From Bugula neritina (lineage: Eukaryota > Bryozoa > Gymnolaemata > Cheilostomatida > Bugulidae): a DNA stretch of 64,000 nucleotides. Positions within the stretch are counted from its first letter, which is position 1. Every line of letters begins with the position of its first letter. Position numbers and translations under genes: made by a program. Below the pieces are notes generated by a model that saw only the letters and a program-made list of their open reading frames with translations, searched no databases and had not been told where the DNA came from. The stretch covers positions 4,021,241 through 4,085,240 of the forward strand of contig OZ037768.1 in assembly GCA_964035545.1 (NCBI GenBank), written 5' to 3'. Positions 24,001 to 35,507 of this stretch are shown piece by piece.

Positions 24001-27000
24001 AATAAATAAAATGGTTTTTGTAAAAAAGTTAAACTTGGTCTGAATTTGAATTTAGATCCACCATTTGTATATATAAACAGACTCAAAGGTAACTTTTACT
24101 AAAGATGACTTACAAAGAAGTAGAAAACTTAGGTTGAAAACTATCAAACAACCCTAAAGATTTGAATATGCTAAACCTTGCCTTGCCTACTACCTATGTA
24201 TTACTTTCTTCTTCCTATATCTTTGCAGCAGTGAAGAACTGATGGGTCACAGAGGTCTTCAGATACAGGAAGGTGATCTTGGACCGCTACTGTCTATAGA
24301 TGTTATAGAATCACTGCAAGACAGATACATCAATACTCTACGTAATAACATCACAGAGTGGATGTCCAACTCCATGTCAACAGATAAAAAAGTAATATCA
24401 CAACAGTAATACTTAGTTGATAGTTTTGAAACCTTCAGCAAATTTAATGTATTCTGTTGATCAATGTATAAAGACTGGATATTTGTCTGAATTTTCTTCT
24501 ACTAGATTCTGGACCTTTTCGCCCATCGCAAGGATTCTTTGTGCTTTATTTTATAAAGTGTTAGAAAAGCTGTAAATGCTTTGGGTTTATGGCTACAATT
24601 TCTGTAAATTATGAAGTAAGTTTGTTGTATTATTCAGGACTGGTACAAGGAAGAGGAACCAGAGACAGATGGAAAGGGGTTTTATGTCACTCAGCTTCCT
24701 GTTATACTGTTTCAAATAGTCGACCAGAATGTAAGTTTGAGTACTTTGCAGTGGATTTCCTTCCCATCACTTGTGTTTATTGCTGTATGACTTGTTGTTC
24801 ACCATATGATGAGCAACAAATGAATTCGTTTACAAAATTTTATGCTCGACTATAACAAATGCAGTGATGTGATCTCACTTGTTTACCACTTCAGTTGCTC
24901 TTGGATACAAATAAACGTAATAGTCACCAGTGTTTCTTGTTGTATAGTCTGAATCCAACAATATTTTTAGTATAGAGGAAATAAGTTCGTCAAGTTGTAT
25001 ATATTTGTTGTGTTTGTGATGATTATTTATAATTGTATTTGATGTATACATCTGTTATGCTTCTACCTCCATCTCATAAATTCACAGAACATAATCATAA
25101 TCTACCTTTACTTAGATGCAAGTTTCACAGCTTCTCGGTTCAGGTGTTACTCCTAAAGTCCTGGACCTTGTCTTGACAGAAATCAGCAATTTTGCCAACA
25201 TATATGAAGGTATTGCAACCAATTCAAGATATGTGATAATTTGGAATGTGATATTTCTGCCATTTTGATTAACTGTAGTAACAACAGTTTAAAAGTTTCA
25301 TAACTTTTTAGTGTGATGATGGTGGAAGTTTGTGAAACGCTTGGTATGGTTAATGTGTAGATGATGATCATTAATATTTATGGTGTTGTAGATGAGCTGA
25401 AAAAATACAAGGAAGCCCATTTAAAAGAGCCGTCTCAGCCGAGATTTTACATTCAATACATGGTATAAACTCATTCCTATAACTTTTACTGATCAATGCA
25501 AATTTCATCAGCTGTAACAGTACACGTCTTTACGTTTATGGTACCCTGTGTAACTTTTGATTTTTCATTTTGCACAGCTAGAAACTCACTTGTAGTTGAA
25601 CACAATGTGACTTAAAAGTTTGTTGCCGTTGTTCAGACTATTAATTTTAGCAATTCCATTTTTATTAAACTTCAATGATGAGCCTATGTTATGATAATAG
25701 CCAGTCATTAGTGAGGAAAATGGAATCTTGATACATTTCTTCATCGTATAACAGAGCATATGTTTTCCGAAGATTAAAATTTTATTTGAGTATGTCTTAG
25801 TGATATGGCTAACACTTGTGCTATCTTCACTCTATGAGTGGCCTAGGTCTTTAGTCAGGTTTTAATTTTGATTGAAAATTCTGTAATCCACCTTTTTGTC
25901 ACCATTCTGCCATTTTCATCCTTGCTGAGTAGTTTGAAATCAGTAAACACTTTACCTGTAGTCTGCTAATGTCAACAATTGCGATACGCTTGGAGAGTCA
26001 ACCAAACAACTGAAGTCAAAGTACGCAGAGAGCAGAGGGCCTGTGGACCAGTTGTACGGTGCTCAAGATAGGGACCGCTACCACACCATCACAAACCAGT
26101 TTCTTCAAGTTGCAGATTACGGGTAAGATGAGTTTGTTATTGTTGACTTAGTGTTGTGAAATGTAAAAGTTGTGTTACAGATAATGTGTATGGTAATGTT
26201 AATGCAGGTGATGCTTATATTTTAGATGTTTATTTTTGAAAGAAGAAGTGTTTTTGGATGTTGGAGAATATATTCAGAACATTTTGACTCGTAAATGGTA
26301 AGCCATCAATAACCTCAAGTCTTTTTACTGTCTCATGATCTGAACTAATGATATGTTATTTTTAAGAATAGTTGAACAACTTTATATTTCACAATGAATC
26401 TGTTAACTTTTTTCTTATTTTCATAATTGAAAACGTATTTTATTTTAGAGTTGGTTATACTTGCAGTTTGCAGAAGTTCATGTTGCATGTTGCAAATAAT
26501 TTCAGGTTGGAAAATGAAGGTGATGTAGACACAATCTGTGCCACGGTGGAAGATTATTATCATGACTTCAAGCATCTACGGCCAGTACATTTTCACAGAC
26601 TCATGCACAAGATATACGAGCAGATCATAATCTCATATCTCAGACAGCTGCTTAACCCCTCAAGGTAGTTTTTACTTGAATTTAATTCACTTATCACTAA
26701 AATTCTTTTTGCAAATAACATTAATTTCATTTCTTCAAGTTTTATGATTTTCAATATAAATGAATGTATTAAAAAATTACATCAGTTATCAATTTTTGAT
26801 GGACGCATTTTATGTTACTCTTTTATTAGAAAAATTACATTCAACAAACCAGAAGAAAGAAGACAAACTGTGGAAAAAATAGTGACAGAATCCGAGCAGA
26901 TAAAAACTACATTCCTGCAGTTGGTGCCAGACCTGGAAATACCAGTGGAGCAGTCAACAGTTCTACCTAAACTCTCGGAGATTCTTCGAATGAGTGATAC

Positions 27001-27843
27001 TTCTATGATGCCCCTGGAGTTACTGGTACGTTTTCTCAATTGTATTATGCATTTTGACTACCAAAATGCATACTCTTTAGTAAACAAATAATTTTTCTTA
27101 ATTTTATTTTGCATCTTAACTACGAAGAAGTTATATTAGTTTAAGCAACATTGAAGTACCCGTTGACTGAGGAAATCTTTAACTCTTGAATTAAACAAAT
27201 ACTTGTCAGAAGTTGGAAAAAATTATTTTTCAGTACTTTTTTCTTGTCACAAAAATGGCAATATAGCAGTTCAGCTTTGATACATAAATTGTTGCTCGTA
27301 TAGCGACACCATTATTTGCATGTAAAATCACCTCTATATGTTTTAGACGATAATAAATGATTATCCAGATGTAAAGGCAGAGCAACTGGTGAGTCTGTTG
27401 CAGTTGAGAGGCGACACTGGCAAATCTGAAGCACAGCAGGTTTGAATTTAAATGATGTCTCAGTGAACAATATTATATATATGCGGAAACATGCAGTTTA
27501 TTTAAACACTAGATATGAATGCTAGAAACAAATATTCATTTCTAACACCTCATCTTTTTTACAGTATCAATTTTCTCAAAAGTAAATTCATTTGGATTTC
27601 AAGGGCTTTCAATTCATCATCTCATATGTTTATAGATTTTTCAGATTGTGAATCTGCTTACTAATCATTTGATGATAAATTTATTAAGGAACATATATGT
27701 ACAGGTAATAGATACAAAATATACATTGTAATTTGTTAAAAATAATGTATTAAAGATAACGTTGTGTATTACAGTTGGTTAACAACGCGTTAGCAGACAG
27801 AGGAAGTACTTCTATGAAGAAAGGAATATTGTCTCGGGTATAA
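21002..27843 (+). CDS. EXOC3: EXOC3 (Sec6), exocyst complex component 3
   Basis: A subunit of the exocyst, the octamer that tethers secretory vesicles to the plasma membrane. Nineteen exons: 21002-21091, 21309-21478, 21620-21710, 22064-22273, 22488-22636, 22740-22853, 23145-23250, 23655-23738, 23888-23961, 24229-24391, 24638-24730, 25116-25209, 25392-25462, 25962-26122, 26226-26297, 26506-26664, 26830-27025, 27347-27439, 27775-27843. All phases agree and give 752 residues, close to the usual ~750. The N-terminal ~200 residues are coiled-coil rich (RQTRENSIKQVAALLQ, LERVELLKKKYVRKKAA); the rest is the helical Sec6 domain (SALRIIERECRMDEDW, GLEGNEIVSLLSW, HFHRLMHKIYEQII). The start ATG is the first of the matching frame. 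The intron after 23250 uses a GC donor (AAA|gcaagt). The stop is 24 bp from the POLR2K stop on the other strand. Confidence 0.95.
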
Positions 27844-27867
27844 CTGCAAGACAAGCTCCATGTCAGT

Positions 27868-28614
27868 TTACCGTGCGTCAAACACCACCACTGCAATACA
27901 ACAGAGATTCAACAGAGACAGAATTCATTGATTGTAAAATTATTGTTTATTTATTACCACAACCTTACAACTATTTAATGTCCAAATACAAAATACTTAC
28001 AACGAGAAGTGCGTTTTTTGTACATGATTCTGTATCCACATTCTTGACATCTGATGGGATCTCTAGCTTTCAGGTTGTTAGGCTTGTGACATTCTGTCAA
28101 TATATGATAGCACAAAATCATAAGTTTCCTATAAGGCAAAGGGTAGTGTATATAATATAGTCTGTGTAACAACAATGTTGGACTCAGAAAAACTGCTGCG
28201 CAGTGTGTACTATTCTTGAGTGAAAACCAATGCAATTGCAGTTATTCCAGCTGCTAGGATAATTATCACCAAATCTGCTTCAAGGTGTTTGCTGAAACTT
28301 TCTAGAAAATTGTCAAACAAGTAGCTTTAAATAGTTCATTACAATGTTTCTTCGAGTAGCTTGCAACTGTTGTGAGATTGATAAATGAAAACTCTATGAA
28401 CAAAGAGTATTTCGGTTCACCGTAGCATGTCATTCCCCTCAATTATCTGACTGAAATTGCTAAGCCTAATTGAACAGCACATGGAGTAATGCTAGAGTAT
28501 ATTGCGTATTGAGTAAAGGCACCACTCAGAATATTTCCACCACTCACCTCCACAAATATACACATTTGTTGCCATTGTAGATTTTGGCTGTGTTGTTGTA
28601 GCTTGCTGATCCAT
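27868..28614 (-). CDS. POLR2K: POLR2K (RPB12/RPABC4), shared RNA polymerase subunit
   Basis: The smallest common subunit of RNA polymerases I, II and III. Three exons, in transcription order: 28614-28548, 28093-28001, 27890-27868; phases agree and give 60 residues (human 58). The zinc ribbon is CGEC (residues 21-24) and CQEC (38-41), followed by [10 protein letters not shown] and the invariant C-terminus LVVFDAR, which comes entirely from the 23-bp last exon. The N-terminus [12 protein letters not shown] is the variable part. The gene is tail-to-tail with EXOC3. The nearest minus-strand AATAAA is at 27680-27685, inside the last EXOC3 intron, so the two transcripts must overlap in antisense. 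The gene is easily missed because of its small exons. Confidence 0.96.
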
Positions 28615-31554
28615 ATTATGCTAATGCTGTAAACTGCAACAGTACAAATATACATTGTCAACCTATAATATGTTCTGAAAGTTATACCGCAAATTACCAA
28701 TAGTATCTGAAAATTAAAATTTTTATTATGCATCACTTAGTATCAACCCTTTGTAAAATAAATTGTTGAAGGAGCTTTTATGCTAGTTATGAATTTCCTA
28801 GTAGCATAATTTAAGTATGGTTTATTAAATCAAATGCTCCTCTCAATATCCTAAGATGGGATCACAACCTTAGACTGAAAAAAGGTAAAAGGACTGTATG
28901 CAATTTTTCATAGACATTAGCCTTATGATTACATTATAGTATGCCTAGCAAGTTAGTTAAAATTGATTCAAGTCAAGCACATTATTAATGGACTTGGACT
29001 TGTATATTTTTATTCTAATTGATTACTCGTACTATTCTACTGCATAACGGATATTCATAATCTCTAAGGTTAATGATAGTTATGAATATTGTTAATCAAA
29101 ATTTATTACTATTACTAAATTACCATTACTATTTCATATTAGTATTACTCTCAGTCTAAGAGCAACTGTAAGTTTAAATCTACTATTATTAGTGTTGATA
29201 TTACTGCTAATAGATTCTACCATTATTAATACTAATAGTAATAGTTATAGAATAAGAGTGACTATAAGTATTACTCTATTAGTATTGCTATTACTATAGT
29301 CTGTAATATTAATGGTAACTAATGCTATTAGTTGTATTTGTTATGATTATGATTCTCCTTATTCATTACCACTTATGATCTGTGTTAATGGCAATTAATT
29401 AACATTATTATTTAATCTAATAGTAATAGACATAGTTATAGTATTTGGTATTAGATTTCATTTTATATCAAATACAGTAACGGTAAATGTAACACTAATA
29501 GTAATAGTAATTAGTAGTACTAAGGTCTGAAACTGAAAGTAATACTTATACTAATATAGTAATACTAATAGAAATAGATACTCATACTACTACTTAATTG
29601 ATAGACAATAAACTAAAACTTAAGAACCTGTTGCCAAGTTGGCTAATAGATAAAGTACATCACAATCTAAGTCACCCAGACACTGACACAAACCGATACA
29701 ACTACTACTATTAGTACTACTAGTACTAGTACTACTACTAGTAGTAGTAGTAGTAGTAGAAGACGACGACGTAGACGTAGTACTCGTAGTACTAGTACTA
29801 CTTACTAGTACTAGTAGTAGTACTAGAGTACTGTAGTAGTACTTTAAACTAAAACTAATAATAAAAGTAAACATATAAAATCTACATATAGTTAAACTGA
29901 ACAACATAAATAAGAGGTCACTACCAGCTTACAACTATTGATTAGGCCTTTGAGTTATTATCTGCAAAGACTTTTAAGTAAACTGCTCCAACTCCAGTCA
30001 ACTTTAAGTGTCAACCACAATGACGATGGTGAATAGAGAGTCACGCACGCTCATAGGCGAAAGTTAGAGAACTAGAAATGTGAATATTGAACACGCTACA
30101 TAGTAGATCAAGTTTCACGCATTATTGCCCCTAACCGCTAATTAGTATTACTCATACTTGCCGAGTTATTTTCGTTGAGATTAGAGGACATGGAAGCGTG
30201 AAAGCCGAGGGAAATTTGAAACTCGAGTAAGCGCATTTTGCAGTTGCTCACTCAAACTGAAATTGAAAGTCCAGTAAAAGCTAAAAATAACTGGAAATAT
30301 TGCGGTTAAACGCTATTTTGATGCTAATTTTGTTCCTTCTGCTGGTTTATCTGTTGAATAATTGTAATTTTTATGTTATAAACAATAATAATATTATGAT
30401 TATTATTATAACATCAACATTATGTCTGATGATCACGATGAATCATCGGATTATGATGAATTGAATCGAAATCGCTACTACAGTACTAGTACTACTAGTA
30501 CTATTACTAAGCAGTAACACTAACAGTAACTGTAAAGCTGGATGAATTATTATAATGATAGAAATGATACTAATAGTAATACTAATATCAATAGTAATTT
30601 ATATCGTAATACTTTAAGTTTAATTAATTATTAATGCTTAAAGTTAAAGTAAATCTAATTAGACTAATAGTAATACTAACAGTTACTAGTAGTACTAGTA
30701 CTAGACAGTAGTAATTACATTTACTCAGTTTCAGTTTAAGTTACTTATACTGATACTCGTACTGACACTCTTACTCATAGTCATACTCAGTATGACTTAG
30801 ACTATTACTAGCAGTAGCACTAACAGAGTAACAGTTGCACTTACAGTTACAGCATCATGATCATATTCATACTGTAAGTGTAACTGTTACTCTGTTAGTC
30901 ACTGACTTACTGTTAGTGTTACTGTTAGTATAAGTATAAAGTTCTATTAGTTATTACTATTGCCATTGGTTTTGAATTTAATATTAACAATAACAATAAT
31001 AATATTATTACTAATGTCTAATACTAATAGTAATACTTTCTAAATTACTATAAGTATAATAGTATAACTATAAGTATTAATATTACACTATTACTAATAT
31101 TAGTAATATTAATAGTAATTACTAATACTTATACTCACACACTCACAGTTAATGTAATACTACTAGTTATTTTAAAACTAAATGTTAGTAAAACTTGAAG
31201 TTAATAAGTTAATGATTAACCTAATTTATATTTATAACTAGTTGATTATTATTAAACAATACTAATATGAAATATCAAAGGTAATAGTACTACTAGTAGC
31301 CTATTAGTAGTAATACTCATACTGATAGTAGTAGTACTAGTTACTAGTAGTGTATTAATAATCCATTGTACAGTGTATGTATATCAAAGATCATCTTTGA
31401 TATACGTACAAGATGAGCGTAATCTAATTAATGTCATATTTGTTATGAATAAGTACTTTTTGCGTCTTGCAAAGCACGTTCGATTTGTCTTGTGCCTGAG
31501 AATAAATAATGCTGTTCGATTAGTATTACACTGATAATGAATGTTTCATTTTAG
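28615..31554. repeat. Repeat-rich divergent spacer between POLR2K and the F-box gene
   Basis: From about 28900 to 31350 most of the DNA is degenerate ACTAATAGTAAT-type repeat, with ACTAGTACT trinucleotide blocks (29700-29840) and GTTACTGTTAGT blocks. A strong inverted repeat lies at 30821-30847 and 30871-30897 (27-bp arms, one mismatch, 23-nt loop). Plus-strand poly(A)-type signals ATTAAA (28713) and AATAAA (28757) are the first after the EXOC3 stop. The segment 29920-30350 is more complex, non-repetitive DNA and may hold a promoter or first non-coding exon of the F-box gene; no coding sequence is recognised. Confidence 0.7.
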
Positions 31555-31569
31555 GGCAAAAGAAAAGGC

Positions 31570-33099
31570 ATGAGCTACATAGAAATGAAGTCTATTAAAC
31601 CAATGTTGACCTATAAAAATCTTCACACACCTAATTTAATCAGATTTGCTGAAAAGTTAAACCGAAACGACTACCAAACGACTAGTACACCAATAGAGAA
31701 AAAATATAATTCTGAGCTAGTATTAGATCTTGGTGAGAAGCAAGATTCTGGTTTTTCAGAAAATTCAGTTTTACTTGACTCTCCCTTTACAGACAGGACA
31801 CAGAGTAATGACTTAGTGCAGTCAGATATTTCCACTGACACTAAAAGTAATTGCTTTGGCAAATCTGTAGTTGAGACACCTATACAAAAGAATTATGGGT
31901 TAGAACGAATGAATGCTTACTTCGATAAACTAGAGAGAATTTGCCCAAAGCATCTACGAATAGGCTCTCGTATTGGAAACGACTACGTTGACATACTTTC
32001 TGCTTTGGATGACCTTGACATACCAGCACTCAATCATATACTTGGTTTTCTAGATGATGCAGACTTGCTGAGGTAATGAATATATATATTTTTTCATCAT
32101 TTGTTGAAAGAAAATGGATTGCTGATATATTTTATTTCATTTTCAAATTTTGTTTCAACATACTTTCCTATACTTAGAAGCTAAATATTTGCTATTAGAA
32201 ATTTACAGACTATGGCTATTGCAGTTTGATTATTTGAAGAAGTGTGTGTATCTGGAGAATCCTATTTTATAGAGATATTCATGATGTTGAGATTTACTGC
32301 ACTATTGCATAATGGTACTAGTAGAATTTTAACTGGTGAAGATTGTTGAGAGAACACATATATCAGATATAAGTAACAAAACAAAATGTGGGTATATTTT
32401 GGTAGATGTTTGAAAGTATGTACTCGGTGGAAGTCATTATTGAAAAAGAATCAAAAAATCAGAAAACGTCTAACCTACAGTCGGCATCAAAAAGTAAGTT
32501 AAAGTTATTCACCACTAAGGGTGAGTATGCAATTGCCCAAATAGAATTATGGCAACCGGTGAATATCTTTTTAGTTATTGACGAGTCTTTTGGTAACAGC
32601 TTAAAACTGACAATTGTTTACAGTTATATAAAAAAATCAGCAATCTTTAAATTTGAACACGTATTAAAACATACATCTGTTTCAGGAGAATTTTTTAACA
32701 AGCAGAAGTAAGTCTATCACGCAAGCTGAAAGAGGCAATAAACCCTTTAGTTTAAAGCAACTAAATGAGAATTCATCAGAAGAAAGATCTTCGTCATCAA
32801 GCCCTGAGGATGTGACAGCCGTTGGCACAATATTTGACCGTTTCACTAAAGCAGCTTGTAAATTGAAAGTTGGAGAACAATTTGTCAAATGTCCTCGATG
32901 TCAGGGTCCTGCAAAGCTTTACCGTGAAGCTAGAAAAGGACTATGTGTTACACAAAGCTGTAAATATAATTACTGCACTCTCTGTGAGTTGGTCTTTCAT
33001 GGTGCAAAAGAATGCCAAACACGACGGAATGTGAAGGTCAAGAACCAAGATCAGCCAATTAATTCTCGGAAAAGTAAAAATAATTTAAAGCGTCTGTAG
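31570..33099 (+). CDS. FBXO5/FBXO43: Emi-type APC/C inhibitor, FBXO5/FBXO43-like
   Basis: Emi1/Emi2 (Rca1 in flies) inhibit the anaphase-promoting complex in mitosis or meiosis. Exons 31570-32072, 32406-32493, 32686-33099, in phase, 334 residues. The order matches the family: a disordered N-terminus with a DSGFSENS phosphodegron-like site; an F-box split by intron 1 (LDDLDIPALNHILGFLDDAD, then LLRCLKVCTRWKSLL); a zinc-binding region (KCPRCQGPAKL, GLCVTQSCKYNYCTLC, FHGAKEC); and a C-terminal Arg-Leu (LKRL-stop), the tail that docks on APC/C. A 3' splice acceptor at 31554 keeps the frame open to the ATG, so an upstream exon, coding or not, is likely; the start is the least certain point. FBXO5 and FBXO43 are vertebrate paralogues, and which one this equals cannot be said. 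Confidence 0.9.
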
Positions 33100-33382
33100 T
33101 TCTGTATATGTATATATTATATACATATATTATATGCGTATAAACAGTATGTATCATATGCTAGTACATTCTAGTTCAAAATAGCTCATGTATTGCTGCT
33201 TGCAATGAATTTATTATTTAAATTAGTTTAAATTTATGGATGTTACTTTTTATTTCAGTTCATGGTAACCTTTACAATCAAAAATTTTTTAATACACAAT
33301 TCATACTATGACCTTAATATACGTATGTATACATAAAGTTTACAATGTAAATAAAACATGATGTACATACAATGAATAGCAG

Positions 33383-33434
<52 letters not shown>

Positions 33435-33483
33435 ATAGGTAATAGCAGTATGTGGACTATAAGTTAAAACATCTCTAACATTA
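33100..33483. other. Convergent 3' spacer with (TA)n run
   Basis: Tail-to-tail gap between the F-box gene and TSEN34. It holds AATAAA at 33350-33355 (plus strand, F-box gene) and TTTATT near 33248 (minus strand, TSEN34), then a TA run at 33388-33431. No genes. Confidence 0.75.
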
Positions 33484-35507
33484 TCATTGCTGGCCGCAAT
33501 AGTCAAGTTTGCTATAAGTCACATTTTCAGTGGCAAGGTCAACATTGCAGAACAACGCTGTTTTGTGGACATTAGATGCCAGTCTCGCTGCCTGTACCAT
33601 GTCTGTTTCACAAAGAAGATCTGATGGTTGTAAGCATATAGCAATGTACTGGGCATGATATAATCCAGGGTCACCTACAAACAACAGATTATGGCAACAT
33701 AAGTTATACAAACTATTCAGTTAGGATTTCAACTTCATATAATTCAAAGTAAAATCTTATGTTGCTTATATGAAAAATTATGCAATGATATATACTTTTT
33801 ATTGTTTGTAGCTAGTTCTACTATCAAATCTAGAAATAATAATTCATGATACATTACAATAATATGTGTAGCTTGTATACATGAAGGAACCATCACAACT
33901 ATTTATGTTGCCATAGTAACATGAAATATACTTAAAAAGCAACAGAATACAATCTCTCTCCTTTAGCACAAGTCCCTCTCAAGGTTAAGAGTTCAAATTT
34001 TGATTTGTTTGCAATTCTTATGGCTATACCTGGATACACGAGAAAATCTCCGCCAAACTTTGCTCCAGAAGAGAGATGAAAGTCCTGCTGCCACAAATCT
34101 TTAAAGGTTAAGTATTTTATTCTCTGTGCGTCAGTCTTGGGAAAAGACCAGTCAGCTTCCTTTAAATCTTGCTTCCAAGAAGTTTCTAGAAAAATCAAGC
34201 TTTCGTGAATTTGCATAAAAATTAACAAATTGCTTTTTACACTTGGAGTTGCCTTTTCATATCAAATTTAGTAAAGAACAAAGAGGACAACTCCACTAAT
34301 TTACCTACTGGCTGTTCAACAAGCATGTTTTGTTCTTGTAAGGGATTCTGTTCAGCTTGCAGCAGGATTTCATCAAGTACAGATTGCTTCTCTTCATCCG
34401 AGCATGTTTTGGGATCTTTTCCACGCTTTCTAATTATTCCACTAACAATCTTCTCTGAACGGGACATGATATCCGATTTTTTACTCTCCAAAGCCTGTTT
34501 TCTCTGTAAAAATGTTCTCCTAATGTCTATACATGCCAAACCATGAGAACTGCTGCTGTGAAACATACAGAGTATCAACTATACCTGTTCCTGAAGAGAG
34601 TGACTAAAATGCTCGGTGTATATTTTTTGTCTCTCAGCCAGTTTCTCTGAGCTAATAGTTTCAGAACCCATGTCTTCCTGATGTAGAGTTGCAAAACCTT
34701 ACAAAACACACAGTAAATATTATAACAAACTTTGTATATTGACTAGAAGTTCATTTAGCTGTAAGATAGCTTTAAATTATATTGCAAGAAAATATTAGAT
34801 TATTTTTTAATTAACATTTTTCTAATAGCAAAGTAGTTTCAAATGGACTGAGTAACATTGGCCTAGTCATAAGCTGATTCTGTCTGGGAAACTTGTGATG
34901 ACTTCCAATAAGTTTTCCAACAATCCGATATGAATGCTTTAACTTTGCAATATCTACATAAAATAGTAGAACAATACACCTGTATATCACAATTATATAT
35001 ATACTTATATGATCTACATGTATGTATAGCCTGATAACAGTAAAAACACATTAATAATACAATTTCACATTTTACTAATAGTCTTCTTGAACAAATTATT
35101 TTCAAGTTTAAAAAAAGTCTAAAAGCTTTAAACATATGCGCTATATGAGTGCGTCATAAAACCTACTTTCTGATGCTCACGTTTTCATAGTAGGTCAGTG
35201 CAGCAGGTCAAAAGTGCCAACTTATAGGCTTTCAATGTATTTAATGAAACGCAACATTTTTCAATGTTCAAAGCCATTAATATGATTTGATTTGCCAACA
35301 AGAAATATATTTAGTGTTTGTTTAGAAGAATTAGTTGCTGTTAAGCTAAACACAGGGAGGGAAATTGAAACATACATCATATTTACACAAGCATATTATA
35401 TTATGCTGCATTGACAAGTGAACCTGATCAACACAAAAATAAAACTAACCTTCAGCCTTCCATACCAACACTTCTTCATTTTTTCTCTTATATAATTCAA
35501 CTGCCAT
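33484..35507 (-). CDS. TSEN34: TSEN34, tRNA-splicing endonuclease catalytic subunit
   Basis: This subunit cleaves the 3' splice site of intron-containing pre-tRNAs in the nuclear TSEN complex. Exons in order: 35507-35450, 34953-34816, 34697-34585, 34503-34305, 34185-34030, 33674-33484; phases agree and give 284 residues (human 310). The N-terminal fold reads VLVWKAED, then RIVGKLIGSHHKFPRQNQ and MLLSPFETTLLLEK. The middle is a charged coiled-coil-like linker. The nuclease domain is DLWQQDFHLSSGAKFGGDFL followed by VYPGDPGLYHAQYIA and SNVHKTALF, showing the Tyr-His-Lys catalytic triad (Y of VYPG, H of YHA, K of VHK). The linker before the domain is shorter than in mammals. The second exon ends at a weak donor (AAAAAT|gttaat), accepted because both sides match the family in phase. 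Confidence 0.94.

Noticed and set aside
29620-29907. Ser/Thr-rich minus-strand frame
   Set aside because: A translation of ACT/AGT trinucleotide repeat.
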